A DNA stretch of 64,000 nucleotides from Desulfurivibrio sp. (GTDB lineage: Bacteria; Desulfobacterota; Desulfobulbia; Desulfobulbales; SURF-16): NCBI GenBank assembly GCA_003605035.1, contig QZKJ01000060.1:41660-105659 (forward strand), written 5' to 3'. The number at the start of each line of letters is the position of its first letter. Position 1 is the stretch's first letter. Below, piece by piece: positions 33,815 through 43,791 of this stretch. The notes beneath the pieces are model-generated. The model saw only the letters and a list, made by a program, of their open reading frames with translations, made no database searches and was not told where the DNA came from. The translations under genes were made by a program, and so were the position numbers.

Positions 33815-35800
33815 TCATTTCTTTTCATCAAACAGGGACAGGATCTTGGGGTCCTGTCCCTCCTCCCCGCTTTTTTTCTCGCTCAGTTCGGCAATACGCC
33901 GCACCGGCCGGGTGGACACCCGTTTTCCCTTGGCGATTGAGCCCTTGATGAGAAACTCATCAAAGCAGAAATCCTCATAGTTCTTCTTGGCCCTTTTGGA
34001 GGGTTTCAGGTGGATGCGGATTCTGCTCCCCTCGCCCAGGGAGAGGAACTGGATGATTGATTTACGGTGCGGCGGGAAAAGATGGTACTCCTTTTCCAGG
34101 ATGAACTTGGGGCAATGGAAGCGCTTGACATAGCTCAGCCCCTCCTCGCCGTCCAGATAAATCACATTGAAGACCAGTTTTTCATCCACCGTGCCCACCC
34201 AGCACAGATCGGAGCCTACAAAGACCTTGTCAGCCACATGAATGACCTTGTAGGCGCCGTTGTTGTAAAAGAGCAGCAGCTTGTCATACTCGGAGCAGGC
34301 AAAGGAGCGCTCGCAGTCGGTTTTGACCTGATGGCCGAGAAAGCCGCTCTCCCGGTGGTAGCCCACGGTGAGATTGGAGAGCGCCACCTCCCTGGCCTCC
34401 ACCTCGGAAAAGGTGGTGATCTCCGTGCGCCGCGGGTAAAGATGGCCGTAAGTCGCAAGCAGCCGGTCCAGGTAGCGCAGGGTGAAGCCCACCATGTCCT
34501 GCAGCTCCTTTTCCACCTCCCGCATGCGGTCCCGGATCTCCTTGATGTCCTTGCGTTTCTTGTCAAGGTCATAGCGGGAGATGCGGCGGATGCGGATCTC
34601 CAGCAGCCGCTCGATGTCCTCCTGGGTGACGTCCCGCAGCAGCATCTCCCGGAAGGGAACCAGGGACTCTTTCACCGTGTCGATCACTAGCCGGTAGCTG
34701 GTGCACTCCTCGATCTGCTTGTAGAGCCGCTCCTCGATAAAGATCTGTTCCAGCAGCTGGGCATGCAGTTTTTCCCGCAGCCGGTCCAGCTCGATCCGGA
34801 GTTCCTTTTCCAGGTCCGCCTTGAGTTTTGCCGTGTTGTCCCGCAGCAGCTCACTGACCGGGATGTTCACCGGCCGGTTGTTGCGCAGACAGGTGAGATT
34901 GGGGCTGATGGGCACCTCGCAGTCGGAAAAGGCGTAGAGGGCCCGGATGGTGTCCTCGGCGTAGATGCCCCGGGCCAGCTTGATCTCGATCTCCACCTCC
35001 TCGGCGGTATAGTCGTTGATGGAAACGATCCTGATCTTGCCTGACTTGGCCGCCTTCTCGATGCTCTCCATCAGCGACAGGGTGGTGGTGGTATAAGGGA
35101 TCTCCTTGATGAGAATGGTTTTCTCGTTTTTTTCCACGATGCGCGCCCGGCACCTGATCCGGCCGTTGCCGTCATTGTAGCCGGAGACGTCCATCAGCCC
35201 GGCCTGGGGAAAATCAGGGTAGAGGGCAAAGGGCTCGTCTTTTAATATCTTCTTCTGGGCCTCCAGCAGCTCGCAGAAATTATGGGGCATGATCTTGGTG
35301 GCCATGCCCACGGCAATGCCGTCCGCCCCCTGCAGCAGCAGCAGCGGCAGCTTGGCCGGCAGCACCACCGGCTCCTGCATGCGTCCGTCATAGGAATCGA
35401 CGAATTCCGTCAGGTCTTTGTTGAAGAGGATTTCCCTGGCCAGCTGGGTGAGGCGGCATTCGATGTAGCGGGCCGCGGACGGGCCGTCGCCGGTGAAGAT
35501 GTTGCCGTAGTTGCCCTGACGTTCGATGAGGTAGCCCTTGTTGGCCAGGTTGACCAGGGCGCCGAAGATGGACTGGTCGCCATGCGGGTGGAGCTTCATG
35601 GTTTCGCCCACCACATTGGCCACCTTGCTGAAACGGCCGTCATCCATGTTGAACAGGGTCTGCATGATGCGCCGCTGCACCGGCTTCAGGCCGTCGGTGA
35701 CGTCCGGAATGGCCCGCTCCTTGATCACATAGGAGGTGTAGTCCATGAAGTTGGAGTCAAACAGCTGATGCAGGGAGCCGTATTCGGTGTGATTTTCCAT
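33815..35800 (-). CDS. parC: Type IIA topoisomerase A subunit (ParC/GyrA-like)
   Basis: 661 residues, shorter than typical ParC (~750) or GyrA (~850). The breakage-reunion part is intact: YVIKERAIPDVTDGLKPVQRRIM, KLHPHGDQSIFGALV and the catalytic Tyr in AARYIECRL, followed by a coiled-coil tower and a C-terminal region of about 190 residues (VGFLGHQ-like KTDCERSF... LLLFYNNGAYKVI) that is not a full six-bladed GyrA barrel. No GyrA-box (QRRGGKG) is visible, so topoisomerase IV-like decatenation is more likely than supercoiling. The partner B subunit follows upstream across a repeat tract. Confidence 0.85.
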   Translation of the reverse strand: MENHTEYGSLHQLFDSNFMDYTSYVIKERAIPDVTDGLKPVQRRIMQTLFNMDDGRFSKVANVVGETMKLHPHGDQSIFGALVNLANKGYLIERQGNYGNIFTGDGPSAARYIECRLTQLAREILFNKDLTEFVDSYDGRMQEPVVLPAKLPLLLLQGADGIAVGMATKIMPHNFCELLEAQKKILKDEPFALYPDFPQAGLMDVSGYNDGNGRIRCRARIVEKNEKTILIKEIPYTTTTLSLMESIEKAAKSGKIRIVSINDYTAEEVEIEIKLARGIYAEDTIRALYAFSDCEVPISPNLTCLRNNRPVNIPVSELLRDNTAKLKADLEKELRIELDRLREKLHAQLLEQIFIEERLYKQIEECTSYRLVIDTVKESLVPFREMLLRDVTQEDIERLLEIRIRRISRYDLDKKRKDIKEIRDRMREVEKELQDMVGFTLRYLDRLLATYGHLYPRRTEITTFSEVEAREVALSNLTVGYHRESGFLGHQVKTDCERSFACSEYDKLLLFYNNGAYKVIHVADKVFVGSDLCWVGTVDEKLVFNVIYLDGEEGLSYVKRFHCPKFILEKEYHLFPPHRKSIIQFLSLGEGSRIRIHLKPSKRAKKNYEDFCFDEFLIKGSIAKGKRVSTRPVRRIAELSEKKSGEEGQDPKILSLFDEKK

Positions 35801-35809
35801 GTTTTTTTG

Positions 35810-35942
35810 TCTTACTGGTCTTACTGGTCCTACTGGTCCTACTGGTCTTGCTGGTCTTACTGGTCCTACTGGTCTGATTTGTCCGATGAATCAGCCTCCG
35901 ACCAGTGAGACTAGTGAGACCAGTTAGACTAATCAGACCAGA
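35810..35942. repeat. Composite inverted repeat, copy 3 (arms only)
   Basis: CTGGTC+NNN units (35810-35878) face GACCAG units (35899-35942) with only ~20 bp between, without the REP core of copies 1 and 2. The unit CTGGTCTGA supplies the last two codons and the stop of the parE gene, so the array starts inside that gene and ends just before the parC start. Confidence 0.85.
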
Positions 35943-37762
35943 TGCGTCATAATGTACTCTTTGCGCACCGGCGTGTTTTTGCCCATGTAGAAGGTGAGCA
36001 GCCGCGGCACATCGCTGAGCCGGTCGATGCTGACCTGCTGCAGGCGCATGCCCGGGCCGATGAACTGTTTGAACTCCCGGGGCGAGATCTCGCCCAGCCC
36101 CTTGAACCTGGTGATCTCCACCCGTTTATCCGCCTTGCCCCTGCCCTTCAGCGCCTTTTCAGCCTCGCTTTTTTCCTTTTCCGAATAGCAGTAGCGGGTT
36201 TGCTCCTTGTTGCGCACCCGGAAGATGGGGGTTTCCAGGATGTAGACATGGCCCCTTTTCACCAGGTTTTCAAAATAGGTGAGAAAGAAGGTGAGCAGCA
36301 GGTTTCTGATATGCAGGCCGTCCACATCGGCGTCGGTGGCCAGGATCACCTTGTCGTAGCGCAGGCCGCCCACCGATTCCTCGATATTGAGGGCCCGCAT
36401 CATGTTGTACATCTCCTCGTTTCTGTAGAGCAGGGTCAGGGACTGACCATAGACATTCATCGGCTTGCCCTTCATGGAAAAGACCGCCTGGGTCATGGGA
36501 TCCCTGGCGCTGACAATGGAGCCCGAGGCGGACTGGCCCTCGGTGATGAAGATCATGTTCTCCCGGCCGGGAACAGAGGGGTTGTCCTTGCCGGGATGGT
36601 ACTTGCAGTCTTTGAGCTGGGGCACCCGGATGGCCACCTTCTTGGCCTTGGCCTTGGCCTCCTTGCGCACATGCTGCAGCTCCTTGCGCACCTTCTCGTT
36701 CTGCTGGATCTTGTCGATGAGGACCTCGGTGACTTCCTTGTCCTTGTAGAGATAATCGCAGACAAAATCCCTGACCCGGTTGACGATGGTGCCCCTGATC
36801 TCGGTGTTGCCCAGCTTGTTCTTGGTCTGGGACTCGAAGATCGGGTCCTTGATCTTCACCGCCACCGTGCCGACAATGCCCTCCCGTACGTCCTCGCCCA
36901 GGTATTTTTTGCCGGTGAACTCGTTGACTCCCTTGAGGATCCCTTCGCGGAAGGCCGACAGGTGGGTGCCGCCTTCGTTGGTAAAGGTGCCGTTGACAAA
37001 GGAGAAGTAATTCTCACCGTAGCCCTCGGTATGACAGAAGGCGAATTCCAGGGTTTCGTCCTTGTAGTAGAGGGGCTCATAGAGCCGGCCCTCGTCGATC
37101 TCGTTGGCCAGCAGATCGAGCAGGCCATGGGCGGAAAAGAAGCATTCCCTTTCCAGGCACAGCTTCAGCCCGGCGTTGAGGTAGGCATAGCGCCACAGCC
37201 GCTTGCGGACAAAATCCAGGTTGAAGGCATACTCCTCGAAATGGGTCCGGTTGGGCAGAAACTCCACCAGGGTGCCGTTCTTTTCCGTGGTCTCGCCCTC
37301 GTCCTGCCCCACGAGAATGCCTTCGGCAAACTCGGCCCGGCTAAAGCGGCCGTCCCTGAAGGAGGTGACCATGAATTTTTCCGACAGGGCGTTGACCGCC
37401 TTGGTGCCCACTCCGTTGAGGCCCACGGAAAACTGAAAGACATCGGTATTGTATTTGGCGCCGGTATTGATCACCGACACGCATTCCACCAGCTTGCCCA
37501 GGGGGATGCCGCGGCCGAAATCGCGCACCTTGACCCGGCCCTCTTCGCCGTCGCCTATGGTGATGACGACCTTCTTGCCCGCCCCCATGATAAATTCATC
37601 CACCGCATTATCAATCACCTCTTTGAGCAGGATATAGATGCCGTCGTCAGGATGGGAGCCGTTGCCGAGACGGCCGATGTACATGCCGGGCCGCAGGCGG
37701 ATATGCTCCAGTGAACTCAGGGTCTTTATTTTTGATTCATCGTAGGCTACTGTTGCAGACAT
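35933..37762 (-). CDS. parE: Type IIA topoisomerase B subunit (ParE/GyrB-like)
   Basis: 609 residues from the ATG at 37762 (MSATVAYDESKIKTL); an upstream in-frame Met is less likely. The GHKL ATPase is complete: HIRLRPGMYIGRLG, VIDNAVDEFIMG, VRDFGRGIPLG and VGLNGVGTKAVNALS. The TOPRIM domain shows FITEGQSASGS (Glu), ATDADVDGLHIRNL (DxD) and the C-terminal ITRFKGLGEI block. It acts as the ATPase/metal-binding half with the A subunit, whose gene lies 132 bp downstream. Its last two residues and stop come from the CTGGTCTGA repeat. Confidence 0.88.
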   Translation of the reverse strand: MSATVAYDESKIKTLSSLEHIRLRPGMYIGRLGNGSHPDDGIYILLKEVIDNAVDEFIMGAGKKVVITIGDGEEGRVKVRDFGRGIPLGKLVECVSVINTGAKYNTDVFQFSVGLNGVGTKAVNALSEKFMVTSFRDGRFSRAEFAEGILVGQDEGETTEKNGTLVEFLPNRTHFEEYAFNLDFVRKRLWRYAYLNAGLKLCLERECFFSAHGLLDLLANEIDEGRLYEPLYYKDETLEFAFCHTEGYGENYFSFVNGTFTNEGGTHLSAFREGILKGVNEFTGKKYLGEDVREGIVGTVAVKIKDPIFESQTKNKLGNTEIRGTIVNRVRDFVCDYLYKDKEVTEVLIDKIQQNEKVRKELQHVRKEAKAKAKKVAIRVPQLKDCKYHPGKDNPSVPGRENMIFITEGQSASGSIVSARDPMTQAVFSMKGKPMNVYGQSLTLLYRNEEMYNMMRALNIEESVGGLRYDKVILATDADVDGLHIRNLLLTFFLTYFENLVKRGHVYILETPIFRVRNKEQTRYCYSEKEKSEAEKALKGRGKADKRVEITRFKGLGEISPREFKQFIGPGMRLQQVSIDRLSDVPRLLTFYMGKNTPVRKEYIMTHLV

Positions 37763-38310
37763 ATGGGCTGTTACGAAAAAGAAAATTGATGACTGCGTAT
37801 TTATGCCCCTCACGGGAAGTAAAAAGCCCTGCCGTCAGATTTTCGTGACGATAAATCAATAAGTTATCGTGCACTGTAGGCGGTCGAGAATTTTTTACGA
37901 GACAGTCAGAAGTTAAGGGGTTGGCCCGGTATTTCCGAGTTACATTCTATATCCCGCTTTCCGGCGGGGTGCAACCTCAATTAAAAACCATTTTTTTGTC
38001 TTTTTGCAAAATTCTTTGCCTCTCTGCCTAGTTACGCTGATGTATTTTTTAAAAAAAATGATATGATACTCCGCAAGGGCAGCCGGCAGCTCAGGTGCTG
38101 CCGGCTGCCCTTGTTTTTCTTTCGGCAGCTGTTATTATTTTATAATAATTGCCGCAAGTTCCAGCCAGCCACCGGAGAAAATCGCGTGAGGCCCGGCCCG
38201 GGGCATGGCGTCCGCGGCTGAGCGCTCCGCTCTCTTTTTCCGGCTGCTGCGGAAAATGAAATGATCAACAGATTATAACAGGTATTTTCTCATCGATAAG
38301 GATATTCTTC
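37763..38310. promoter_or_regulatory. Divergent 548 bp regulatory region
   Basis: It separates parE (minus) from pepF (plus). At 38059-38067 there is a perfect extended -10 (TGATATGAT), so transcription would start near 38074, directly at a long hairpin (38075-38112). The pepF start is ~200 nt further. A second small AT hairpin (TTATTAT-TTT-ATAATAA) lies near 38131-38147, and TTTTCCG...CGGAAAA near 38236-38258. A pepF ribosome-binding site (AAGGA) is present at ~38298. The left 250 bp show nothing recognisable. Confidence 0.5.
38075..38122 (+). terminator. 16 bp perfect hairpin with T-rich tail
   Basis: AAGGGCAGCCGGCAGC (38075-38090) pairs perfectly with 38097-38112 around a 6 nt loop and is followed by GTTTTTCTTTC. 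Only a transcript begun in the region itself (for example at ~38074) or upstream could be ended here, since the gene to the left runs the other way. It may be an attenuator or 5' stabiliser of the pepF mRNA, or the end of a very small RNA. Confidence 0.65.
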
Positions 38311-40083
38311 ATGGCAGACGAATTGAATGAAAAACTCGGCACCACCGCCGTATTGTGGAATCTTCATGACCTGTACGGTTCGCTGCAGGACCCGGCCATC
38401 CAGGAGGACATCGCCTTCTGCGAGGAGGAGGCGGCCCTGCTTAAGGACTCCTTTGCCGGCAGACTCGACACCCTCGACCCGGCCGGGCTTGCCCGTCTGG
38501 TCCGGCGTTTTGAGAGGATTGAATCCTTTATCGCCAGGGTGGCCACCTATGCCTTTCTCAACTTCACCACCCAGATAAAAAACCCGGAAGCCGGCGCCTT
38601 CCTGCAGCAGATCAAGGAGACCGCAAGCCGCATTGCCCGGGAAACGGTGTTCTTTGAACTGGAATGGAGCAAGATGGACGAAAAAACCGCGGGTTCCCTG
38701 CTCGACTCCGGGGAAACTGCCCATTACCGCCATTACCTGCAGAACATCCGCCGCTATGCCAGCCATCTGCTCTCCCACGCCGAGGAGACCCTGCTCATCG
38801 AAACCGCGCCGGTGGGCCGGAGCAGCTGGACCAATCTCTTTGAAAAGGTGCTCGGCCATCTGCAGTTCGGCGAGGCAAAACGTACCGAGGAGGAGGTGCT
38901 GGCCGATCTCTACTCCCCGGACCGGGAGGTGCGGCGCAAGGCGGCCGACGAGCTGACCGAGGGGCTGCAGAGCCAGCTGCACATCCTCACCCACATCTTC
39001 AACACCGTGCTGGCCGACAAGATGATCAGCGACCGGCTGCGCAGCTATCCCAACTGGATCAACTCCATGAATCTCGCCAATGAACTGGAGGATGCCACGG
39101 TGGAGGTGCTGATTGAGGCGGCCATTTCCCGCTACGACATTGTCCAGCGCTATTACCGGGTAAAAAAAGAGCTGCTGGGGCTGGACGAACTCAAGGATTA
39201 CGATCGCTACGCCCCCCTGCCCCATCTGCCGTCGGCCACCATCGGCTGGGAGGAGTGCCGGGAGATGGTGCTGGCCGGCTTCCGTAATTTTTCGCCGAAA
39301 ATGGCGGAAATCGCCTCCTTCTTCTTTGACCGCCAGTGGATCCACGCCCCGGTGCTGGAGGGCAAACGGGGCGGCGCCTTTGCCCATCCCTGCGTGCCGG
39401 AGGTCCACCCCTACGTGCTGGTCAACTTTACCGGCAATATCCGCGACGTCTCCACCGTGGCCCATGAACTGGGGCACGGCGTCCATCAGTTTCTTTCGGC
39501 CAGGCAGGGCTACTTCAACAGCGGCACGCCCCTGGTGCTGGCCGAAACCGCCTCGGTCTTCGCCGAGCTGCTTATCTTCCATGACCAGCTGGCCCTGCTC
39601 ACCGACGCCGGGGAACGCAAGGCCTTCACCTGCCAAAAGCTGGAATCCATTTTCGCCACCGTCTTCCGCCAGGTGTCGATGAACCGTTTTGAGAACCTGA
39701 TCCACAACGCCAGAAGGGAGAAGGGCGAACTGTCCCCCGACCGGCTGCGTGAACTGTGGCTCACCACCCAGCGGGAGATGTTCGGCGATTCGGTCACCCT
39801 GACCGACAATTACGGCATCTGGTGGTCATACATTCCCCATTTTCTCCATTCGCCGGGCTATGTCTATTCCTATGCCTTCGGCGAGCTGCTGGTGCTGGCC
39901 CTCTATAATCTCTACCAGCACGAGGGCAGGCAGTTCATCCCCAGATATCTGCATCTGCTCAGCCAGGGCGGCAGCCTGTCGCCCTATGAACTCCTGCAGC
40001 CCTTCGGCGTTGACTTGAACGACCGGAACTTCTGGCAGGGTGGCCTGACAATCATTGATCAGATGCTGCAAGGTATTGAGTAA
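38311..40083 (+). CDS. pepF: Oligoendopeptidase F (M3 family metallopeptidase)
   Basis: 590 residues, normal for PepF. The zinc site is HELGHGVHQFL with His385, Glu386 and His389, and the third ligand is the Glu of LAETASVFAE about 25 residues later. The N-terminal half has the helical PepF_N region (DSFAGRLDTLDPAGLARLV, TYAFLNFTTQ). It degrades short peptides in the cytosol. GIWWSYIPHFLHSPGYVYSYAFG near the C-terminus is typical of the family. It starts ATG with AAGGA upstream. The AsmA-like gene begins 9 bp after its stop. Confidence 0.94.
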   Translation: MADELNEKLGTTAVLWNLHDLYGSLQDPAIQEDIAFCEEEAALLKDSFAGRLDTLDPAGLARLVRRFERIESFIARVATYAFLNFTTQIKNPEAGAFLQQIKETASRIARETVFFELEWSKMDEKTAGSLLDSGETAHYRHYLQNIRRYASHLLSHAEETLLIETAPVGRSSWTNLFEKVLGHLQFGEAKRTEEEVLADLYSPDREVRRKAADELTEGLQSQLHILTHIFNTVLADKMISDRLRSYPNWINSMNLANELEDATVEVLIEAAISRYDIVQRYYRVKKELLGLDELKDYDRYAPLPHLPSATIGWEECREMVLAGFRNFSPKMAEIASFFFDRQWIHAPVLEGKRGGAFAHPCVPEVHPYVLVNFTGNIRDVSTVAHELGHGVHQFLSARQGYFNSGTPLVLAETASVFAELLIFHDQLALLTDAGERKAFTCQKLESIFATVFRQVSMNRFENLIHNARREKGELSPDRLRELWLTTQREMFGDSVTLTDNYGIWWSYIPHFLHSPGYVYSYAFGELLVLALYNLYQHEGRQFIPRYLHLLSQGGSLSPYELLQPFGVDLNDRNFWQGGLTIIDQMLQGIE

Positions 40084-40092
40084 GCCCGCCGG

Positions 40093-43000
40093 ATGAGCCG
40101 GATATACAAAATTATTCTTCTCGTCGGGCTGCTCGGGGTGCTGCTCTATCTGGCCCCCGGAATGCTGGCGGTCAGGGAGGTGCAGTCGGAACTGGTGCGG
40201 CAGGCCAGCACGGCCCTGAACGCCGAGGTGGCCATCGGCCGGATCCACTGGCGCTGGGGGCCCCTGCCCCACCTGACCCTGTTCGACGCCACCGTCACCC
40301 ATCGCGATTTTGTCCTGCGGCTGCCGAAGACCAGGATCTACCCGGACTGGCAGGCCCTCCTGGCCCGCCGGGTGGCCATCGGCCGCCTGTATCTGCGCTC
40401 ACCCCAGGTCACGGTGCACCCCTCTTTTCTGACGGAGCGTACAAGAGGCGCGGGACAGGGGCCGCCCGGTCTGCCCCTGGTCAATGTCACGGTGGATGAC
40501 GGCTCACTGGCTGTTGCCGGCTTTGCCACGGAGCGCTTTGCCTGCAGAAAACTCTCTTTCAACGACATCCGCCTCAAGATCCGCAAAAAATCCGATCACC
40601 TGACCGTCAATCTGCGGAGCAGTTCCTCCTTTGCCGAGGTTTTGTCCCTGCACGGCACCTTTCTCCCCTCTTCCGCCTCCTATTCCGGCACGCTGCAGGC
40701 GGAAAAATTCGACCTGGCCCGGCTTGGCGAGCTGACCGGCACGGTGATGCAAGCACTGGCCTCCCGGGTGGATTTCAGCTGCGACATCATCGGCCAGGGC
40801 CGGCAGTCCATGCAGCTCCTGTTTGACGGCGGCATCCCGGCCTTTTCCCTGCAGCGGCTGGAGAAGCCGGTGGCCTTTCACATTCCCCGGGCCAAGCTGC
40901 TGCTGGAAAAAAACGGGGCGGATCTCTCGGCCAAGATCTACGAGCTGAACCTTGCCGAGCCGCAGGTCTCTTTTTCCGGCCTGGTCAGCCGCACCTTTGC
41001 CGCCGATTCCCCCCTGCCCCTCTACCGGCTCGATCTCGCCGCCCGGGATATCGATCTCAGCGGGGTGCGCGCCAGGCTGCTCGATCTGCTGGGCGATGAA
41101 CATATCACCGCCACGGTCTGCGACGTGGTGCGCGGCGGCCGGGCCAGTTCCGCCACCTATTCCTTCAACGCCCCCCTGGCCGACTTTGCCAAGCTGGAGG
41201 CGATGACCATCAACGTTGAGGTGGACAGCGCCGACATTCATGTGCCGGAAGTGGATCTTGATCTTGACCGGGCCTCCGGACCCATCATCATCAAGGACGG
41301 CAATATCCACGGCTACAACCTGACCACCTGGCTCGGCCGGCATTTCGGCTCACAGGGTTCCTTCTCCCTGGGGCTCTCCGAGAACAACCATCTTTTCAGG
41401 CTTGATCTGGATATCGACGCGGACCTGGCCACCCTGCCCCAGACCCTGCATCATCTCATCCGCGATGAGCACTTCAGAAGCGAGGTGCTGAAATTCTCCT
41501 CCCAGGGCCGGAAAATGGGGCATCTCTCCATCGGCGAGGATCTGCGCGATTTCATCGTGGATGTCAGCATCCCCGACCTGCAGGGTTCACGGGTAAACTA
41601 TGAGCGGCTCAGCTGGCCCATCGACCTGCAGGGAGGCATGCTGCGCATCCATGGCGACGAGGTGGCCTGGCAGCAGATTGCCGCCGCCATCGGCCCCCAT
41701 CAGCTGCTTGAATGCTCGGGCAGTCTTTCCTGGGGCCACAGCGATATCCCCTTTGCCGTAAAAAGTCTCGCCGCAAAGCTTGACGCCGCCTCTTTCCTGG
41801 CTGAACTCAAGCGTTATCCCGTCCTTGCCGCAGCCCTCACCCCCCATATTTCCTCCCTGGCCGGAGTCATCAGCGTCAACCGGGGCAGCGCCGGCGGTCC
41901 CTTCCTGCATCCGGCCCTCTGGCACTATCAGCTGGGGGCGGACCTGGAGGAGATCAGCTTCACCACCGCCCATCTGCCGGAAACCATCTTTATCGATGCC
42001 GGCGCCCTGGAGATGGGGGAGAATCAGGTTGCCCTGACGGACAACAAGGCCAGATTTCTCGGCTCACCGCTGACGCTCTCCGCCGCATTTTCCCACCAGC
42101 TCTTCTCCGACTGGCAGGGCTGGCTGCAGCTTGACGGGCCGGTCACCCCGGAGCAGGGCAAGTGGCTGGCCGCCAGAAACTGGATTCCGGAGCTCTTTTT
42201 CCCCAAGATTCCCTGCACCATGAACAGGCTGAAAATACATTTCGCCGACAGCAGCGTGGCGGTGCTGGGCACGGTGCAGAACAACTCTTTTGCCGGGCCG
42301 CCGGTGGCAACGGCGGTGGACGTGAAAACAGTAAATGGCCAGCACCAGCGGACCAGCCTGCATTTCTTCAGGGAGCAGCAGGACGGCCTGCTCACCATCA
42401 CCGGCAGCCCCCGGACGGCGGACCTGCAGATCTCCTTTCAGGGCCGCCTTGACTGGCAGAGCCTGGCCGCGATCTTCAACACGCGCATGATGCTCGACGG
42501 GGAACTGGAAGGCTTTTTCACCCTGGCGGCCCCGGCCGGGGAAAGACCGTTGCGCTTCAACGGCCGGGCCGAGGTGCGTGACCTGCGGTGGATCTGGGGC
42601 AACTCCCTGCGGCAGGTTGCTGTTTCCCGGCTGTCCCTTTTCGGCAGCAACGAACAGGTATCCATCGAGGAACTGAACTTCAGCTTTGAAAATGAACAGG
42701 TCAGCAGCTCCGGCGAACTGCGCTTTGCCCCGCACCAGGTGATCACCGATCTGTCCCTGCAGGCCAGGACCCTTTCCCGGCCTGTCCTCATCCGCTTTCT
42801 CGATGATCTGTCCGTCTTCATCGCCAGGTTCAGCGGCACCGAAAAAAAGGACCTGGCCACATCGCTGTCCGGTAATCTCGCCGGCACCATCAAGCTCCGG
42901 GCGGATGAATTTCTGTTTGGCGAAGGCAGCGGGGAGGCCGGCAGTCAGGGTTACAAACTCACGCCGCTGGCCGGCGCCATCGAATTCCGCGACAAAAAGT

Positions 43001-43791
43001 CAACCAGGCTGATGCTGACCGGCTCGAATTTCTGCGGCCTGGATGTCGACGGCGCCATTGCCTGGCAGGACGCCCTGAGCCGCAGGGAATTCGTCCTGAC
43101 CAGCCGGCCGGACGCCCTGCCCCTTTTTGAGGAATTTCTGCCCTGCACCAGGGTAAAAAACACCCTCATTGCCGGACCTTTTTCCCTGAACGCCTCGCTG
43201 ACCGATGAAAACGGCAATCTCCCCGCAGGCCGGCTCCTGCTGCGGGCGGAACACGGCGTCCTGCAGAAAATGGATATTCTTTCCAAGATATTCAAGCTGA
43301 TCAATTTCACCGACCTGTATCAGGGGCTGTTTACCAGCGGCTTCCGCTACGAACTGCTGGAGGTGCAGGGCCATGTGAACGAAAATCAGTTCATCCTCGA
43401 CAAGGCGGTCATGGACGGCGAGGGCATGGATATCCTGGCCCAGGGCACCATCAATCTGCTCACCCTGGACACGGACTTGACCTTTTTCATCGTACCGTTT
43501 AAAACCATCGACAAAATCATCAACATGGTGCCGCTGGTCGGCCGCATCATCGGCGGTAAAAAACGGCATATCGTCACCTATCCGGTGAAGGTGACCGGCA
43601 AGCTGCGGGAGCCGGAACTCAGCATCCTCTCCCCCACCGCCATTGGCAAGGCTGCCGTGGATTTTATTTTTGACACCCTGACCCTGCCCCTTGATCTGCT
43701 GCCCGACCTGCCGGATGCCGCGCAGCCGGAAGAAAAAGAGAGCGGGGAGAAAATGGACAAGGAAACGGAAAAGGACGCACCCGGGAAATGA
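40093..43791 (+). CDS. Large AsmA/YhdP-like inner-membrane protein
   Basis: 1232 residues with one N-terminal membrane helix (KIILLVGLLGVLLYLAPGMLA) and the rest periplasmic. The N-terminal part resembles AsmA (STALNAEVAIGRIHWRW... LTLFDATV). The C-terminal ~250 residues match the AsmA-like C-terminal region (GVLQKMDILSKIFKLINFTDLYQGLF... GTINLLTLDTDLTFFIVPFKTIDKIINMVPLVGRII). Between lie long beta-rich stretches expected of bridge-like lipid-transfer proteins. Members help lipid movement to or balance of the outer membrane. The C-terminal tail is highly charged. Its stop overlaps the next start (ATGA). Confidence 0.85.
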   Translation: MSRIYKIILLVGLLGVLLYLAPGMLAVREVQSELVRQASTALNAEVAIGRIHWRWGPLPHLTLFDATVTHRDFVLRLPKTRIYPDWQALLARRVAIGRLYLRSPQVTVHPSFLTERTRGAGQGPPGLPLVNVTVDDGSLAVAGFATERFACRKLSFNDIRLKIRKKSDHLTVNLRSSSSFAEVLSLHGTFLPSSASYSGTLQAEKFDLARLGELTGTVMQALASRVDFSCDIIGQGRQSMQLLFDGGIPAFSLQRLEKPVAFHIPRAKLLLEKNGADLSAKIYELNLAEPQVSFSGLVSRTFAADSPLPLYRLDLAARDIDLSGVRARLLDLLGDEHITATVCDVVRGGRASSATYSFNAPLADFAKLEAMTINVEVDSADIHVPEVDLDLDRASGPIIIKDGNIHGYNLTTWLGRHFGSQGSFSLGLSENNHLFRLDLDIDADLATLPQTLHHLIRDEHFRSEVLKFSSQGRKMGHLSIGEDLRDFIVDVSIPDLQGSRVNYERLSWPIDLQGGMLRIHGDEVAWQQIAAAIGPHQLLECSGSLSWGHSDIPFAVKSLAAKLDAASFLAELKRYPVLAAALTPHISSLAGVISVNRGSAGGPFLHPALWHYQLGADLEEISFTTAHLPETIFIDAGALEMGENQVALTDNKARFLGSPLTLSAAFSHQLFSDWQGWLQLDGPVTPEQGKWLAARNWIPELFFPKIPCTMNRLKIHFADSSVAVLGTVQNNSFAGPPVATAVDVKTVNGQHQRTSLHFFREQQDGLLTITGSPRTADLQISFQGRLDWQSLAAIFNTRMMLDGELEGFFTLAAPAGERPLRFNGRAEVRDLRWIWGNSLRQVAVSRLSLFGSNEQVSIEELNFSFENEQVSSSGELRFAPHQVITDLSLQARTLSRPVLIRFLDDLSVFIARFSGTEKKDLATSLSGNLAGTIKLRADEFLFGEGSGEAGSQGYKLTPLAGAIEFRDKKSTRLMLTGSNFCGLDVDGAIAWQDALSRREFVLTSRPDALPLFEEFLPCTRVKNTLIAGPFSLNASLTDENGNLPAGRLLLRAEHGVLQKMDILSKIFKLINFTDLYQGLFTSGFRYELLEVQGHVNENQFILDKAVMDGEGMDILAQGTINLLTLDTDLTFFIVPFKTIDKIINMVPLVGRIIGGKKRHIVTYPVKVTGKLREPELSILSPTAIGKAAVDFIFDTLTLPLDLLPDLPDAAQPEEKESGEKMDKETEKDAPGK

